From Locusta migratoria (taxonomy: Eukaryota; Arthropoda; Insecta; Orthoptera; Acrididae), in assembly GCA_026315105.1 (NCBI GenBank), contig CM048744.1, forward strand, positions 366,999,159 to 367,063,158: a stretch of DNA of 64,000 nt, in the 5' to 3' direction. Shown here one piece after another: positions 63,871 to 64,000 of the stretch. How positions within the stretch are numbered: the first letter of the stretch is position 1; each line of letters begins with the position of its first letter. The notes below the pieces were generated by a model that did no database searches, was not told the origin of the DNA, and worked only from the letters and a program-made list of their open reading frames with translations. A program made the position numbers and the translations under genes.

Positions 63871-64000
63871 CACAAACTTTCAAAACATTCATTTAATTTA
63901 TTTAAACACCTTTCATTGCGCGTTTCGATCGCCCATCTTGAGATATAAACCGTGCACAAATTTCCTGACAAACGTAAGTACAGGGAGCTGCAATATAAGA

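Noticed and set aside
1..64000. CRISPR array or prokaryotic operon
   Set aside because: No regularly spaced short repeats with unique spacers exist. Tandem repeats are microsatellites or the 240-bp LTR units, and the content is eukaryotic.

Overview
This is a eukaryotic window, almost certainly from a large, repeat-rich insect genome. An orthopteran or locust-like genome is my best guess. That guess rests on the dense tRNA-derived SINEs, the APE/RT LINEs, the mix of mariner, Tc1, hAT, Tigger and Mutator relics, and the long AT-rich stretches with no genes. No bacterial operons, rRNA genes or intact host protein-coding genes were recognised. Nearly everything that can be named is a mobile element or a wreck of one, and nearly all reading frames are broken by stops, frameshifts or nested insertions.

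Layout. 0-9 kb: two opposed Penelope-like reverse transcriptase pieces, then two long copies of one LINE family (called LINE-A here) carrying nested SINEs, a clean hAT-type MITE between them, a CpG-rich patch, and two fold-back elements. 9-27 kb: AT-rich unassigned DNA with fold-back elements at 11.2-12.2, 21.4-21.8 and 26.0-26.8 kb, relics of Tc1, mariner and two other LINEs, back-to-back TA-targeting elements at 23.4-25.3 kb, and a second CpG-rich patch at 25.35-25.9 kb. 27-38 kb: a mariner split by an antisense LINE-A, a second mariner, a Tc1 piece, a DUF4817-type transposon and more LINE pieces. 39-46 kb: a triple nest (LINE, then SINE2, then SINE1), a Tc1 relic, a Mutator-like transposase pseudogene and an antisense CR1/Jockey-type LINE (LINE-B). 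47-50 kb: an inverted composite SINE2 and a Tigger/pogo element. 50.4-57.2 kb: an antisense Ty3/gypsy element (gag, zinc knuckle, protease, RT) whose long LTR was split by a hAT element that itself carries two SINEs. 57.7-64 kb: a SINE3 broken by two insertions, a nearly complete LINE-B 3' half, and a SINE1 carrying a poly(A)-tailed U5 snRNA retrocopy.

How the parts relate. The SINE families (SINE1 with A-box TGGCCGAG and B-box GGTTCGAATCC; SINE2 with B-box GGTTCGAGTCC; SINE3) are non-autonomous and must borrow LINE machinery. Target-site duplications of 10-13 bp flank most SINE copies, so the order of insertion can be read directly. The most unusual shared signal lies in the fold-back elements and several solo sites: a short module CTGANGA-(hairpin)-GAAAC-NN-GUH followed by AATAAA, which fits the conserved core of a hammerhead ribozyme with a minimal stem III. 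Penelope-like elements are known to carry hammerhead motifs, and Penelope RT fragments open this window. This is the best candidate for an undescribed system here.

Limits: family assignments come from reading motifs by eye, boundaries without stated TSDs are approximate, and no database search or folding was run.
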